A stretch of 41,222 nucleotides of DNA from an uncultured Pelagibacteraceae bacterium (GCA_905612535.1 CAJQSJ010000014.1:1-41222), one strand, 5' to 3'. Positions 1 to 10,123 are shown, numbered from the stretch's first letter. Notes: generated from the letters alone by a model not told the origin. Translations and numbers: made by a program.

Positions 1-2
1 AT

Positions 3-62
3 GAATGTCAACACTCAAATGAAGAATTATTAGCTATTTATGCGGTTAATTTAGAATACTAA
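3..62 (+). CDS. 3' end of an unidentified plus-strand CDS running in from outside the window (...ECQHSNEELLAIYAVNLEY*)
   Basis: Open frame from base 3 to TAA at 60-62, convergent with the rpoC stop at 69-71; too short to identify. Confidence 0.25.
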   Translation, partial: ECQHSNEELLAIYAVNLEY

Positions 63-68
63 TAGACT

Positions 69-2175
69 TTATGTCGATGGAAGTTGTTTTTCTTCCAATT
101 TATCAGAGGAAGCAATATCTTCTACTGCGGCATCTCTTTCGTTAGCAATTTTTTGCCATTTCATTTTTGTGTATCCGGTTCCTGCGGGGACTAAACGACC
201 GACTATAACGTTCTCTTTTAATCCTTTAAGTGTATCAACCTTACCTCTTATTGCAGCGTCAGTTAACACTCTAGTAGTTTCTTGGAATGATGCTGCAGAA
301 ATAAATGATTTAGTGTGTAGAGAGGCTTTGGTTATACCTAGCAAAATTCTCTCTGCTATAGCTGGTTTTTTACCTTCTTTTTTTAATTCTTCATTAATAA
401 TTTGTAGATCAATTTTATCTACCATTTCTCCTAATAAATATTTTGAATCACCAGGTTTTTTAATTTCCACTTTTTTAAGCATTTGTCTTAATATCGTTTC
501 TATATGTTTATCATTGATAACTACTCCTTGTAGGCGGTATACTTCTTGTACTTCATGTACATAATATTCGGTTAAAGCTTGTACTCCTAGGATACGCAAA
601 ATATCATGTGGAGCTGGACTTCCATCTAATAAATATTCACCTTTTTTAATGCTCTCACCTGGGTTAAAATTAATATGTTTTCCTTTTGGAATTAAATATG
701 ATGTCGAAACTCCATCTGAAGAAACTATTGAAACTTTAAGTTTTCCTCTCAACTCTTTACCAAATTCAATTTTACCATCATTCTCCGCTATTATTGCGCT
801 ATCTTTAGGTCTTCTAGCTTCAAATAATTCTGCAACTCTAGGCAGGCCCCCAGTAATATCTTTTGTTTTTGAAGTTTCTTTTGGTAATCTTGCAAGAACA
901 TCTCCAGCAAAAACTTCTTGTCCATCGTTAACTGATAAAACAGAATCTGGAACAAGATAGTACCTTGCTTCATTTTCGTCAGCTTTTTTAATAACATTTC
1001 CTTTGCTATCTCTTAAGGTAATTCTTGGTTTTAGCTCTGTGTTTTTTGATTGTGCTCTCCAATCTAAAACAGATTTAGATGATATTCCCGTTGCATCATC
1101 TGTTGTTTCAGCTAACGATATTCCGTCAACTAAATCCATATAACTAGCTACACCACTTTTTTCAGCAATAACTGGTAATGTATACGGGTCCCACTCACAG
1201 ATTTTTTTCCCTTTTTTTATTTTTTCACCATTGTCACAAAATATTTTTGCTCCATAAGGTATTTTGTGAAAAGCAATTTGTCTTTCATTGGCATCTTCTA
1301 TTATTATTTGGGTGTTTCTTCCCATAACAATTTTATTGTTTTTTGAGTCTTCAATAATGTTTTTGTTAACAATTTTAACAATTCCATCTCCTTGAGCTAT
1401 CACCTGAGATTCTTCTTTAATTTGTGCCGTACCACCCACGTGAAAAGTCCTCATTGTTAATTGAGTGCCGGGCTCACCAATTGATTGAGCTGCTATCATT
1501 CCAATAGCTTCACCTATAGTAACTAATTTACCTCTCGATAAATCTCTACCATAACATGTAGCACAAACGCCTTCTTGAGAAATACACGTCATTACTGAAT
1601 GAACTTTAACAGTTTTTACTCCAGCAGTTTCTACTCTTTCGCACATCTCTTCATTTATTAATTCTTTCTTTTTAACAATCACTTCACCGCTTATAGGATG
1701 TTTTATGTCATCTGCGGCACATCTACCTAATATTCTATCTGCTAAACTTACAATTATATTACCTCCGTCAATAATTTCTGTAAGATCAATAGAATCTTTT
1801 GGTTTTGCTCCGCAATATGGTTTAGTAATAGCAATATCTTGGGCTACATCACAAAGTCTTCTTGTAAGATATCCTGAATTTGCTGTTTTTAAAGCAGTAT
1901 CTGCTAAGCCTTTTCTTGCGCCGTGCGTAGAGTTAAAATATTCTAATGCAGTAAGACCTTCTTTGAAATTTGCGATAATAGGAGTTTCTATTATTTCTCC
2001 TGAAGGTTTTGCAATTAATCCTCTCATACCAGCTAACTGCTTCATTTGAGCAGCAGAACCTCTGGCTCCAGAATCTGCCATCATGAAAACTGAGTTTGTC
2101 TCTATAAGACCATTTTTATGGGTATGTACAGACGAAGAAATTTTCTTCATCATAGCGTTTGCTACTAAATCAGAA
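69..2175 (-). pseudogene. rpoC: DNA-directed RNA polymerase beta' subunit, C-terminal half only
   Basis: Protein has [57 protein letters not shown] and [25 protein letters not shown]; natural C-terminus. Residues before about SDLVANAMM are not RpoC-like and the N-terminal half is absent. Confidence 0.93.
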
Positions 2176-2479
2176 GTGTAACAGCTGCTGTGGTGTGAGT
2201 TATAGACCATATAAAACATATCATCGCAAGTCCCAAACTTATTCCGCCTATAATCCCTGAAGTGCCAATTTTTTTATAATTTTTAGTAAATGATTTTCCT
2301 TCTTTTATAAATAGGTAAATGTTTATTAATATAAAAATAGTAGAACCTCTAAAAAAAAGATACTGCCAAGGAACAGAGCGTGCGTCTTCAATAAAGCGAA
2401 CCACTAGAGCACCAAAAGACCAAAATATTCCTGCCAATAAAACAATTAAAATTGCTGAATCAGTTTTACTTTTTTTCAT
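2165..2479 (-). pseudogene. EamA/DMT-family transporter, N-terminal fragment (about 104 aa)
   Basis: Hydrophobic EamA N-terminus (LIVLLAGIFWSFGALVVRFIEDA...WQYLFFRG...[12 protein letters not shown]) that stops where rpoC sequence begins; full DMT proteins are about 290 aa (compare 24520-25386). Confidence 0.8.
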
Positions 2480-2480
2480 A

Positions 2481-2939
2481 TTATTTAATCTCTTCTTTAG
2501 GTCTTAAGGAGTACCCTGGAAGCCATTGTTCATTTCCTTCAATATAATGTTCTTTTTTCCATATAGGCGATTTATGTTTAATTTCTTCTAATATATATCT
2601 ACAAATTTTAAAAGCCTCATCTCTATGCGCTGAGCTAACTGCTATTAAAATACTTATTTCGCCAACAGAAACATATCCTTTTGCATGTTCTAAGAAAATA
2701 CTGGCATTTTTATCAAATTTACTTTTTGCATCACTGCATATTGATTGGAATGATTTTATAACAGCTTGATCATGAACATCGTAAGTAACAGCTGTTACCT
2801 CTTTTCCACTATTTTCATTTCTTACTCTTCCAACAAAAATTGATTCAGCTCCATTTTGTTCCGAAAGAATAAATTTTTTCGCTTCTTCTGAAGATATTTT
2901 ATTTTCTTCTGTTTTTACTATCGCAGTATGTAAAGTCAT
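2481..2939 (-). CDS. moaE: Molybdopterin synthase catalytic subunit MoaE
   Basis: GAESIFVGRVRNENSGKEVTAVTYDVHD, HRDEAFKICRYILEEIKHKSPIWKKE. Confidence 0.93.
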   Translation of the reverse strand: MTLHTAIVKTEENKISSEEAKKFILSEQNGAESIFVGRVRNENSGKEVTAVTYDVHDQAVIKSFQSICSDAKSKFDKNASIFLEHAKGYVSVGEISILIAVSSAHRDEAFKICRYILEEIKHKSPIWKKEHYIEGNEQWLPGYSLRPKEEIK

Positions 2940-3205
2940 TAACCACCACCAATTGGAGGAATAATTGAAATTAATTCTTTATTTTTCAATTTATAGTTAT
3001 CATTAACAACTTCGTCTGTTGCGCTAAAAAAGGCAGCCGTTTTAGATAAATTTTCTAAATTATTTTTTAAACATTTTTCAGAAATTATTTTATTTAAAGT
3101 GCTTCTAAGTGTTTCTATATTTGAATTATTTGGAAGCTCGATATTTAAAATCTCTTTATCACTTAACATTTTTGATGATCCATAAAGTTTTAGTTGAATT
3201 TGCAT
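2939..3205 (-). CDS. moaD: Molybdopterin synthase sulfur carrier subunit MoaD
   Basis: Small protein with C-terminal IIPPIGGG (ubiquitin-like Gly-Gly tail), directly upstream of moaE. Confidence 0.9.
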   Translation of the reverse strand: MQIQLKLYGSSKMLSDKEILNIELPNNSNIETLRSTLNKIISEKCLKNNLENLSKTAAFFSATDEVVNDNYKLKNKELISIIPPIGGG

Positions 3206-4195
3206 TTAACCGCCCGTTACGTTCATGTGTCTGGGTACAAACTTTTCTTCTTTTTTTCGATCAATAATAAAATCATGCCCTTTAGGTTTTCTTGAAATGC
3301 CTTTGTATATAGCGTCTTTTAGGGCTTGATTATTTTCACTTTTTCTTAAGGGTGTTTTTAAATCTGCTTTGTCTTGCTGTCCTAAACACATATACATTTC
3401 TCCTGTACAAGTTACTCTTACTCTATTGCATGACTCGCAAAAATTATGTGTATTAGGTGTAATAAAACCAATCTTTTGATCTGTCTCGACGCAATGCATA
3501 TAGGTGGCGGGACCTGCGGTTCTTAAAGAGTCTTTTGTTATGCTGTATTTGGTTTGTATTAAACTTTTAACTTCAGTGAGTGGCATGTATTGATTTACTC
3601 TTTTTTCTTCTACTTCACCCATTGGCATTACTTCAATAAAGGTTAAAGAAAATTTATTTTCGCCACACCAGTTAACTAATCTTAAAATTTCATCATCATT
3701 AATTCCTTTTAAAGCCACGGTATTGATTTTAATTTTTAATCCAGCTTTTTTTGCTGCAAAAATTCCTTTAATAACTTTATTTAAATTCCCAATTCTAGTT
3801 ATTCTTTTAAATTTATTTTCATCTAAAGAATCTAGCGAGATATTAATTCTTCTTACTCCGCTTTTAAATAAATCTGTTGCATATTTATCTAACTGTGAAC
3901 CATTTGTAGTTAACGTTAATTCATCTAACCCTTTACCTAATTTGCTTCCAAGACTATTAAACAATTCCATTATATTTTTTCTAACCAATGGCTCTCCGCC
4001 AGTAATTCTCAATTTTTTAACTCCAAGTTCTATAAAGGTATTACAAAGTCTATCTAACTCTTCTAACGACAAGACATCTTGCTTTGGTAAAAATTCCATA
4101 TCTTCGACCATGCAATATGTGCATCTAAAATCACAGCGATCTGTAACAGAAACTCTCAAATAAGATATTTTCCTTTCAAATGAATCGATTAGCAT
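3206..4195 (-). CDS. moaA: GTP 3',8-cyclase MoaA (radical SAM); likely start at the MLIDSFERK methionine
   Basis: Radical SAM motif [22 protein letters not shown]-terminal cluster [21 protein letters not shown]. Confidence 0.95.
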   Translation of the reverse strand: MLIDSFERKISYLRVSVTDRCDFRCTYCMVEDMEFLPKQDVLSLEELDRLCNTFIELGVKKLRITGGEPLVRKNIMELFNSLGSKLGKGLDELTLTTNGSQLDKYATDLFKSGVRRINISLDSLDENKFKRITRIGNLNKVIKGIFAAKKAGLKIKINTVALKGINDDEILRLVNWCGENKFSLTFIEVMPMGEVEEKRVNQYMPLTEVKSLIQTKYSITKDSLRTAGPATYMHCVETDQKIGFITPNTHNFCESCNRVRVTCTGEMYMCLGQQDKADLKTPLRKSENNQALKDAIYKGISRKPKGHDFIIDRKKEEKFVPRHMNVTGG

Positions 4196-4223
4196 AAATA
4201 AATTAAACCACAAAAATTACTTA

Positions 4224-5471
4224 TTAGCTACCTGGAATTAAAGGAACCCAATTAATAATATCGCCTTTTTTAAATTCATTTTTATCTTCAGGAAATATTC
4301 CCCAACAGTTTGCTTGGACAAATGATTTAATTCTATTTGATTGTTGTCCTTGTAAAACTTCTAATTGAACTAGTCCTTTGTTGTTAATTTTCATAAAACA
4401 TCTAACAAAATGTGTAAAATTTTTGAACTTGGAATATTTATTTATTAATTGAGCTGTAAATTTTTTTTCTGCTTCCATTCCTAAACTTTTTCTAATTAAT
4501 GGGTAAACAAAAAAACGAAATCCCGCTGCACAAGATATAGGGTTTCCAGGAAGACCAAAAAATAATTTATTTTTTTGTTTCAATTTTGACAACATTATAG
4601 GTCGCCCCGGCTTAATCGATACTCCCTTAAAACATTTTTTAAAACCAAGTTTATTTATAAGTTCTGGAATAAAATCAAACTTTCCGGCAGAAATGGCTCC
4701 TGAAGTCACAATTATATCTGTATCAGAAAAATTTAGTTTTTTTAAAATCTTTTTAAGTTTTTCAGGGTTATTATCTTTTATAATTCCACCGTCAATAATA
4801 TTAAGATGTAAATTCTCTCCAAACGACTTAAAATAATGGTTATTTGAATTACGCACTTGCCAAGGCGATATATTTTTAAATTTATAATTTACTATCTCAT
4901 TTCCGGTAGATAGAAATATTATTTTGGGTTTTTTCTTAACTTTAATACACCTAATGCCGAGAGTTGTTAATGCCATAATATGTTTTGGTTGAATAACCTC
5001 TCCTTTTCTAATTATTAAATCGTTTATTTTATAATCTTCTCCAGCAAATCTAATAAAAGAGAATTTTTTTACTTCTTGGTTAAGTATAATATGAGTAGGT
5101 TTTTCTTTAGTTGGAAAGTATTTTGCTTTTTCAACAGCTAAAACTGAATCAAATGGTTTGGGAACTAAACCGCCTGTCATAATTTCTATTGCAGATTTTT
5201 TACTGTAATGATTTAATTTAGGAGAATCGCCTGCCGCAATAGTTTTTATGATTTTAAGTTTTTTTAAATTTTTTAATGAAGCTCCTTTTGTTTCTTTGGC
5301 TACTACAGCAAAACCATCAAAAGCTGTATTGTTATGTAAGGGACTGACTGAAGTAGATTTAATACTAGAATCACAAATTCTATTTACTGAATCTAAAATA
5401 GATATTTTTTCAGTAGCTAATTTTAAAGAAACTTTTTTTATAATGTTTATAGCTTCTTTATATTTAATCAT
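4224..5471 (-). CDS. moeA: Molybdopterin molybdotransferase MoeA
   Basis: LHNNTAFDGFAV, IIFLSTGNEIV, DIIVTSGAISAGKFDF, FFGLPGNPISC. Confidence 0.94.
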   Translation of the reverse strand: MIKYKEAINIIKKVSLKLATEKISILDSVNRICDSSIKSTSVSPLHNNTAFDGFAVVAKETKGASLKNLKKLKIIKTIAAGDSPKLNHYSKKSAIEIMTGGLVPKPFDSVLAVEKAKYFPTKEKPTHIILNQEVKKFSFIRFAGEDYKINDLIIRKGEVIQPKHIMALTTLGIRCIKVKKKPKIIFLSTGNEIVNYKFKNISPWQVRNSNNHYFKSFGENLHLNIIDGGIIKDNNPEKLKKILKKLNFSDTDIIVTSGAISAGKFDFIPELINKLGFKKCFKGVSIKPGRPIMLSKLKQKNKLFFGLPGNPISCAAGFRFFVYPLIRKSLGMEAEKKFTAQLINKYSKFKNFTHFVRCFMKINNKGLVQLEVLQGQQSNRIKSFVQANCWGIFPEDKNEFKKGDIINWVPLIPGS

Positions 5472-5472
5472 T

Positions 5473-6009
5473 TTAAAGGTTTAGAGTATTTTTGATCTTA
5501 TCAGGAATTCCATTTGGATTGATCCATAAACCTGTTTTTCCACCAGATTTAATTAATAATTTTGTATTAGTAATTTTTAAGTTTGGTTCTACAATTTTTG
5601 AAAGATCATAAATGGCAAGTAAAGCTGAACTTACTCCAGATAACGCTTCCATTTCTACGCCCGTTTTAGAATGAGCAGAAACCAAACAATAAACAGTGAT
5701 TGAATATTCTTTTTCATTAATTTCTGTATGTAGAGAAATATGATCTAAGGAGAGAGGATGACAAAGGGGTATAAGCTCACTTGTTTTTTTTACACCATTT
5801 ATGCCAGAAATTTCCGCAATAGAAAGTGGATCGCCTTTTGGCATTTTTTTAGACTTAATCATTTCAATCACTTGCGTTCCTAAAATTATTTCACCTGAAG
5901 CCAATGCTTTTCTATAAGTAATTTCTTTACTACTCACATCAATCATTTTATAACCTGATGTTGAAAATATCTTATTTAAAGAGTCTTCTAATTTATTATT
6001 TTTATTCAT
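5473..6009 (-). CDS. moaC: Cyclic pyranopterin monophosphate synthase MoaC
   Basis: MIDVSSKEITYRKALASGEI, TSELIPLCHPLSLDHI, KTGVEMEALSGVS. Confidence 0.95.
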   Translation of the reverse strand: MNKNNKLEDSLNKIFSTSGYKMIDVSSKEITYRKALASGEIILGTQVIEMIKSKKMPKGDPLSIAEISGINGVKKTSELIPLCHPLSLDHISLHTEINEKEYSITVYCLVSAHSKTGVEMEALSGVSSALLAIYDLSKIVEPNLKITNTKLLIKSGGKTGLWINPNGIPDKIKNTLNL

Positions 6010-6622
6010 TTATCTTTAAACTTAATTTTTTTGCAAATTTCAAATCTTCCAATGTATTTATATTAAAAAATGGATCATGCCCTTCAAACTCAAATTCTAA
6101 ATTTTTAATATTATTTGCTTTTGTCCAATCTTGAACTTTTCTAATCTTGTTATTAACCAAATCATTGTAGAGTTTGTCATAAAGATCTAATGACCACAAA
6201 CCAAAAATATTGTGTTTGCGTCCGTGGGAACTTGCACAAAGTATTAAGGATTCCTTTTTTTTTGATTCTTCGATGAATTTCGCAATAATACTTTCAGGAA
6301 AAAAAGGTGTGTCGCAGGGAAAGCTGGCTATCCAGTTAGATTTAGGAGAATTTTCTTTTGCCCATTTCATTGCTGTAAGTATACCTGCTAAAGGTCCAAG
6401 TTGACCTTTTATGCAATCATTTACTGTAATTAAATTATTTATTTTAAAAAATTCATTTTCATTGTTTGTTACTATAATTAATTCTTTTAAATATTTTTTT
6501 ACTTTAACAATTGTATGTTCAATAAGTTTTTTATTATTTAAATTGACGAAAAGTTTGTCTTGGCCCATTCTTTTTGATTTACCGCCAGCTAAGATTGCAC
6601 CAAGTATATTGTGTTCGTTCAT
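6002..6622 (-). CDS. mobA: Molybdenum cofactor guanylyltransferase MobA
   Basis: LGAILAGGKSKRMGQDKLFVNL, FPCDTPFFP; adjacent to moaC. Confidence 0.9.
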   Translation of the reverse strand: MNEHNILGAILAGGKSKRMGQDKLFVNLNNKKLIEHTIVKVKKYLKELIIVTNNENEFFKINNLITVNDCIKGQLGPLAGILTAMKWAKENSPKSNWIASFPCDTPFFPESIIAKFIEESKKKESLILCASSHGRKHNIFGLWSLDLYDKLYNDLVNNKIRKVQDWTKANNIKNLEFEFEGHDPFFNINTLEDLKFAKKLSLKINE

Positions 6623-6663
6623 GAAACAAATTATAAATGTTTAATAAAAAGAATAAAGTTTAA

Positions 6664-7062
6664 ATGATAGATAAAGAAATTATTAAAATAGCTTCAAATA
6701 CTGAAAATCATGGAATGCTTGATGATCATACTCATTTTTCAAAATTAAAAAATGTAATTTGTGGAGATGAAATGAAAGTTTATCTAATAGTAGAGAATAA
6801 TAAAATAACAAATTTTAAATATGAATGCGAATCCTGTATTTATTGCCAAGCTTCAGTAAGTTTATTATCTAGAAAAGCAAAAAATAAATCTATAAAAAAA
6901 ATTAGAGACTTTGCTAAGCAGGCAAAAAATGCCTTTAGTGGTAAAATCTCTTTTGATAACGAATGGAAAGATTTTAATAAAATAATAACTAATAATAATA
7001 TAGCCAGAAAAGAATGTTTATTGTTGCCTATTAATACCGCAATAGATGCTTTAAATGATTAA
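6664..7062 (+). CDS. SufU/IscU/NifU-like Fe-S scaffold-family protein with an expanded Cys motif (CESCIYC)
   Basis: CGDEMKVYL ... YECESCIYCQASVSLLS ... RKECLLLP matches the three-Cys layout of SufU/IscU scaffolds. Confidence 0.78.
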   Translation: MIDKEIIKIASNTENHGMLDDHTHFSKLKNVICGDEMKVYLIVENNKITNFKYECESCIYCQASVSLLSRKAKNKSIKKIRDFAKQAKNAFSGKISFDNEWKDFNKIITNNNIARKECLLLPINTAIDALND

Positions 7063-7065
7063 TAT

Positions 7066-7557
7066 ATGAATATTAAAAAATTAATTTGTTGGCCTCCATT
7101 ATTAGCAGCCATAGGTGCTGGAGTTACCATAACAATTCTTGGATACATAACCTATGAATCTTTTTTATCTGATACTAATTATGGCCTGTGGTTAATCGCA
7201 TCTTTTGGCTCAACAGTTGTAGTGGTATTTGGGTATCCAAATAATGAATTTGCTCAACCTAAAAATATATTCTTTGGACATTTGCTAACTACGTTTGTAG
7301 GAATTATTTTTGTTACTTTTTTTGAAGTTTCTTTTCTCACAATTGGTCTGGCCGTCGGAATTGGAATCATGCTAATGATTGCCTTAAAAATTACTCATCC
7401 TCCTGCAGGAGGCAACTCTATTGCTGTAATGCTTGGTGGAATTTCGTTTCAATTTTTAGTATTTCCAATTATGGCAGGTGCAATAACAATTATCATTGGT
7501 GGTATAATCTATAATAACTTAATTTTAAAAAGAAAATATCCAGTTTCTTGGAAATAA
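7066..7557 (+). CDS. HPP-family integral membrane protein
   Basis: Multiple TM segments, THPPAGGNSIAVMLGG motif, ASFGSTVVVVFGYPNNEFAQPKN typical of HPP proteins. Confidence 0.85.
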   Translation: MNIKKLICWPPLLAAIGAGVTITILGYITYESFLSDTNYGLWLIASFGSTVVVVFGYPNNEFAQPKNIFFGHLLTTFVGIIFVTFFEVSFLTIGLAVGIGIMLMIALKITHPPAGGNSIAVMLGGISFQFLVFPIMAGAITIIIGGIIYNNLILKRKYPVSWK

Positions 7558-7613
7558 TCATATTAATTTTTTTAAAGATTGCTCAAATGCATCTCCTCTA
7601 ATATTGTTAAAAT

Positions 7614-8450
7614 ATGAATTCAAAGTATAAGACAATAAAGTATAAAGGAAACAAGCCGTTAACTGTTGATGACTTCGTTTCTATTGAAGAGCCTTTAGAA
7701 ATGATGGTCCTTTACCAAAAAAATAAAGAATGGATAGAAGATTCTATTTCAATAACTATGAGAACTCCTAAAAATGATGAGGACTTAATAATTGGGCTAT
7801 TATTTTGCGAAGGAATTATTAACAAAACCTCCGAAATAAAAAAAGTAGAGTTTTTAGGTGATAAGGTTGGACAATTTGATTTACAGAATAAAATTCAAGT
7901 GACATTAAATAATGGTGAAAATCTTGACATTAAGCATCTTAGAAGAAATTTTTTGACCAATTCTAGTTGTGGAGTGTGTGGAAAAACATCAATGGATTCA
8001 CTAGAAATAATTTGTAAAACTAAAATAAATAAAAACAATCCTAAAGTTAAAAGTTCATTAATAACAGAAATTCCTACCCTTTTAAGGCAAAGCCAATCAG
8101 AATTTTCAAAAACAGGAGGCATACATGCAAGCGCATTGTTTGATCTTAGTGGCAAGCCTTTGGTAATTAGAGAAGATGTTGGTAGACATAACGCTTTAGA
8201 TAAGGTGATTGGTTATAGCTTTAAAAATTCAATTTTTAATACAAAGAACCAATTTATAGCTTGTTCAGGTAGATTGAGTTTTGAATTAGTCCAAAAAAGT
8301 CTTATGGCTAATATTGGTCTATTAATGGGGGTGGGTGCGCCAACAAGTCTTGCCATAGACCTGGCAAAACGGTCCGATATGACATTAATTGGTTTTGTTA
8401 AATCGGATAGTTTTAATATATATTGTGGTGAAAATCGTATTTTAAAATAA
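7614..8450 (+). CDS. fdhD: Formate dehydrogenase accessory sulfurtransferase FdhD
   Basis: TNSSCGVCGKTS motif, REDVGRHNALDKVIG, SGRLSFELVQKSLMANIG. Confidence 0.95.
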   Translation: MNSKYKTIKYKGNKPLTVDDFVSIEEPLEMMVLYQKNKEWIEDSISITMRTPKNDEDLIIGLLFCEGIINKTSEIKKVEFLGDKVGQFDLQNKIQVTLNNGENLDIKHLRRNFLTNSSCGVCGKTSMDSLEIICKTKINKNNPKVKSSLITEIPTLLRQSQSEFSKTGGIHASALFDLSGKPLVIREDVGRHNALDKVIGYSFKNSIFNTKNQFIACSGRLSFELVQKSLMANIGLLMGVGAPTSLAIDLAKRSDMTLIGFVKSDSFNIYCGENRILK

Positions 8451-8457
8451 AATCAAT

Positions 8458-10116
8458 ATGTCAAAAAATATAAGTAAACTATCTGGAAGAAAGGGTCTTA
8501 AAGATAATCTCTTTAAGCGAATGATTGACATATCTAATAAATCTAAAAATGGCAAAGAAATAAAACAGCTAGCCGATGAGTATAATGTTGGTATGTCAAC
8601 TATTCATGGTGCGGAGAGTTTTTATGAATTTTTAAGACCAGAACATAAAGAAAAAAAAGCTTGGGTATGTAATGGTAGCGCATGTATGTGCGCCGGAAAT
8701 CAAGATAAACTTAAAGAAAAGCTAGTGAATAAATTAGGTAAAGATAAAGTGGGTGAAATGTTTTGCCTAGGTCATTGCTATGAAAACACAGCTTTTCACT
8801 ATGATGGTTATAATTATTCAGGAGCCGACATTGATAAAATTGACGAAATTATAAAAGGTAAAAAAATAAATAATAAAAATATTAACTCAGCAAGCCACGC
8901 AACAACAAACATACTAATGGGTGGGGACTTATCTACTATAGAAAAATTTAGAGATTTATTATCACAAACATTAAAAAAAGACAAAAAAGAAACCCTTGAA
9001 ACGATAACTGAGTCAAACCTTTGTGGTAGAGGTGGTGCGGGTTTTCCAACTGGAATGAAATGGAATTTTTGTAGTCAACAAAAAGTTAAAAAAAAATATG
9101 TAGTATGTAATGCTGACGAAGGTGATTCTGGTGCTTTTTCTGACAGATATCTCTTAGAAAATCAACCTCTTAAAGTTTTATTTGGAATGATAGCTTGTGC
9201 TTATATTATAGGGGGCGACGAAGGCGTTCTTTATATTAGAGGCGAATATCCAAAATCAATTGAAATTATTAATGGCACGATTAACGAATTAAAAAAATTA
9301 AATCTTTTAGGCGAAAATATTTTAGGTACTAAATTTTCTTGTGATTTATCTATTTGCATTGGTCAAGGTGCTTATATATGTGGCGAAGAGACTGCTTTGA
9401 TAGCTTCTATTGAAGGAAGAAGAGCAGAAGTTGATGTTCGCCCACCCTTTCCAACTGTTGAAGGGTTATATAAAAAACCTACAGTGGTTAATAACGTTGA
9501 AACTTTAGCGGCAGTAGCTTGCATATTAAAACATGGTTCTAAATCTTTTTCGTCTATAGGCAATGTTAAATCCGCAGGAACAAAACTGGTTTGCTTAGAC
9601 AGTTTGTTTAAAAATCCTGGTGTTTATGAAATGGACATGGGAACCTCTATGAAAAAAATAATTTATGACATTGGTGGCGGATTTGTTAAACCTGTAAAAG
9701 CTTTGCAGGTTGGTGGTCCATTAGGTGGAGTTATTCCTATCAAGGAAGTTGAAAAATTAAATTTAGATTTTCAAGAATTTACTAATGCAGGTTTTATGTT
9801 GGGTCATGGTGGTGTTGTGAGTATTCCAGAAGATTTTAGTATGCTTGAGTACATACATCATTTGTTTAAATTCACTGCAGAGGAGTCTTGCGGAAAATGC
9901 TTCCCGGGAAGACTTGGTTCTTACCGAGGTAAAGAAATGTTTGACCAGGCTGTTAATAAAACGAACAAAATTCCAATAAAACTTTTAAATGAACTGCTTG
10001 TTACTATGCAAAAAGGGAGTTTATGTGCTCTTTGTGGAGCGATTCCAGCGCCTATTCAAAACATATTAAAATATTTTACCCATGAATTTAAAGCTGATAT
10101 AAACCAGGAAGCTTAG
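8458..10116 (+). CDS. NAD-dependent formate dehydrogenase diaphorase subunit: NuoE-like (FdsG) domain fused to NuoF-like (FdsB) domain
   Basis: N-terminal NuoE-like GSACMCAG...CLGHC; C-terminal NuoF signatures GRGGAGFPTGMKW, ICGEETALIASIEGRRAEVDVRPPFP, EESCGKCFPGRLG. Confidence 0.9.
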   Translation: MSKNISKLSGRKGLKDNLFKRMIDISNKSKNGKEIKQLADEYNVGMSTIHGAESFYEFLRPEHKEKKAWVCNGSACMCAGNQDKLKEKLVNKLGKDKVGEMFCLGHCYENTAFHYDGYNYSGADIDKIDEIIKGKKINNKNINSASHATTNILMGGDLSTIEKFRDLLSQTLKKDKKETLETITESNLCGRGGAGFPTGMKWNFCSQQKVKKKYVVCNADEGDSGAFSDRYLLENQPLKVLFGMIACAYIIGGDEGVLYIRGEYPKSIEIINGTINELKKLNLLGENILGTKFSCDLSICIGQGAYICGEETALIASIEGRRAEVDVRPPFPTVEGLYKKPTVVNNVETLAAVACILKHGSKSFSSIGNVKSAGTKLVCLDSLFKNPGVYEMDMGTSMKKIIYDIGGGFVKPVKALQVGGPLGGVIPIKEVEKLNLDFQEFTNAGFMLGHGGVVSIPEDFSMLEYIHHLFKFTAEESCGKCFPGRLGSYRGKEMFDQAVNKTNKIPIKLLNELLVTMQKGSLCALCGAIPAPIQNILKYFTHEFKADINQEA

Positions 10117-10123
10117 AGAAATA

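Noticed and set aside
169-2049. Plus-strand ORFs inside rpoC (169-564, 649-960, 1705-2049)
   Set aside because: Antisense to a clear RpoC coding frame; sequences lack domain features and are typical shadow ORFs of AT-rich genes.
3723-6644. Plus-strand ORFs opposite the moa/mob genes (3723-4163, 5248-5484, 6210-6404, 6411-6644)
   Set aside because: Fully overlapped by well-supported minus-strand molybdenum cofactor genes.
6664-7062. Possible selenoprotein or recoded stop in the FDH locus
   Set aside because: All FDH genes are open without in-frame TGA; the active-site residue is Cys.
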